Of a DNA stretch of 14,941 bases, positions 14,590 to 14,941 are shown one piece after another. Within the stretch, counting starts at the first letter, position 1. Every line of letters starts with the position of its first letter. The notes beneath the pieces are model-generated. The model saw nothing but the letters and a program-made list of their open reading frames with translations. It did not search any database and was not told the DNA's origin. Origin of the DNA: an uncultured Acetatifactor sp. (lineage in GTDB: Bacteria; Bacillota; Clostridia; Lachnospirales; Lachnospiraceae); assembly GCA_910589035.1 (NCBI GenBank), contig CAJUSI010000036.1:1-14941 (forward strand), given 5' to 3'. A program made the translations under genes and the position numbers.

Positions 14590-14631
14590 AATGCGGCGCG
14601 GACCCGGCCCAGGGTTAGGGGCAGTGCAGAC

Positions 14632-14655
14632 CTGGCTTGAGGCAGGGGCCGGGGG
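14632..14655 (+). repeat. G-rich direct repeat copy 2
   Basis: Second copy of the 24-base repeat with one C-to-T change. It lies 33 bases before the large palindrome that starts at 14689. Several G-runs of four to six occur here. Confidence 0.8.
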
Positions 14656-14688
14656 GTGGCTGACTGGGGCTTGCAGCGAAAGAGAGCC

Positions 14689-14906
14689 GGGGGTGGGGCA
14701 GGCCCGGGGAACGGGTCCGGGCGTTGCAGTTTTCTAACAGGGCGCATTTAGCCCTGCACCAGGGGACGGAACCGGGTGAGAGTCGCCATCCGTGGCGACG
14801 CTCCCCCTGGCGCGAACATCGTGTTCGCGCCTTCCTGAAATCCAATGCGCCCTGTAAGAAAACATGACAACGCCCGGACACGCCCCCCCGAACCTGCCCC
14901 ACCCCC
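14689..14906. repeat. 218-base imperfect palindrome with two inner hairpins (structured repeat or MITE-like element)
   Basis: The arms pair in three blocks. 14689-14702 pairs with 14893-14906 (14 bp perfect). 14715-14726 pairs with 14868-14879 (12 bp perfect). 14730-14748 pairs with 14844-14862 (18 of 19). Between the arms, CCAGGGG (14759-14765) pairs with CCCCTGG (14804-14810) and encloses GTCGCC-ATCCGT-GGCGAC (14782-14799). Next to it, GGCGCGAACA-TCG-TGTTCGCGCC (14809-14831) is a perfect 10-bp hairpin. The whole folds like a cloverleaf. The left arm is G-rich and the right arm C-rich. No transposase or credible ORF lies inside. It could be a MITE-like element, a dispersed REP-type repeat, or a structured RNA gene. 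Flanks may extend the palindrome beyond the window end. Confidence 0.75.
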
Positions 14907-14941
14907 GCCCCCCCCTTCAGCCGTCACTTGCCGCATCCCCC

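Larger units (their letters stand above)
14550..14941. other. GC-rich, apparently non-coding region after polC
   Basis: No gene is supported. The strand switches from G-rich (14560-14725) to C-rich (14866-14941). It contains the two G-rich direct repeats and the 218-base palindrome, and ends with C-runs at the window edge. Reverse-strand frames here are low-complexity Gly/Arg/Pro-rich readings of the repeats and lack a convincing ribosome binding site. Confidence 0.6.

Noticed and set aside
14748..14936. 62-codon - strand frame in the palindrome region
   Set aside because: The Gly/Arg-rich translation comes from C-runs and hairpin sequence, without a convincing ribosome binding site or known domain.

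Overview
The window looks like chromosomal DNA from a clostridial Firmicute, most likely a Lachnospiraceae-type gut anaerobe. The reasons are the PolC-type replicative polymerase (a Firmicutes hallmark), the methylerythritol phosphate isoprenoid gene ispG, moderate GC, strong GGAGG-type ribosome binding sites, and glycolytic genes with clearly biased codon use. All nine recognised genes lie on the + strand. The genus call is inference; no 16S or similar marker is present.

Bases 1-3635 form a lower-glycolysis block: the C-terminal two thirds of gap (cut by the window edge), pgk, a small MazG-like nucleotide pyrophosphohydrolase and tpiA. gap and pgk are separated by a strongly structured non-coding stretch with an intrinsic terminator, so pgk may have its own promoter. 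The 3' end of pgk is partly duplicated just before the MazG-like gene. A 12-bp perfect stem-loop follows tpiA.

Bases 3636-8554 hold three genes linked to DNA uptake or type IV pili. The first is a PilT-family protein behind a good extended -10 promoter and a roughly 270-nt leader; it has lost the Walker A lysine and the His-box histidine. The second is comM (YifB-type AAA+ protein), followed 12 bases later by dprA, whose ribosome binding site overlaps the comM stop. DprA carries a degenerate repeat-like linker before its C-terminal domain. A 390-base gap between the pilT-like gene and comM has no gene I can support.

Bases 8551-14549 hold ispG and polC, which overlap by an ATGA junction and are probably co-transcribed from a very good promoter that overlaps the dprA stop codon. 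An inverted repeat covers the -10 and start site. The junction dprA-ispG is unusual: in many clostridia ispG-polC follows dxr and rseP, and dprA is followed by topA.

Bases 14550-14941 are GC-rich and apparently non-coding. They hold a 24-base G-rich direct repeat and then a 218-base imperfect palindrome with two inner hairpins, giving a cloverleaf-like fold that looks like a dispersed structured repeat or MITE-like element. I see no phage, CRISPR, tRNA, rRNA or defence system. The observations most worth following are this palindrome, the degenerate PilT-like ATPase and the structured RNA behind gap.
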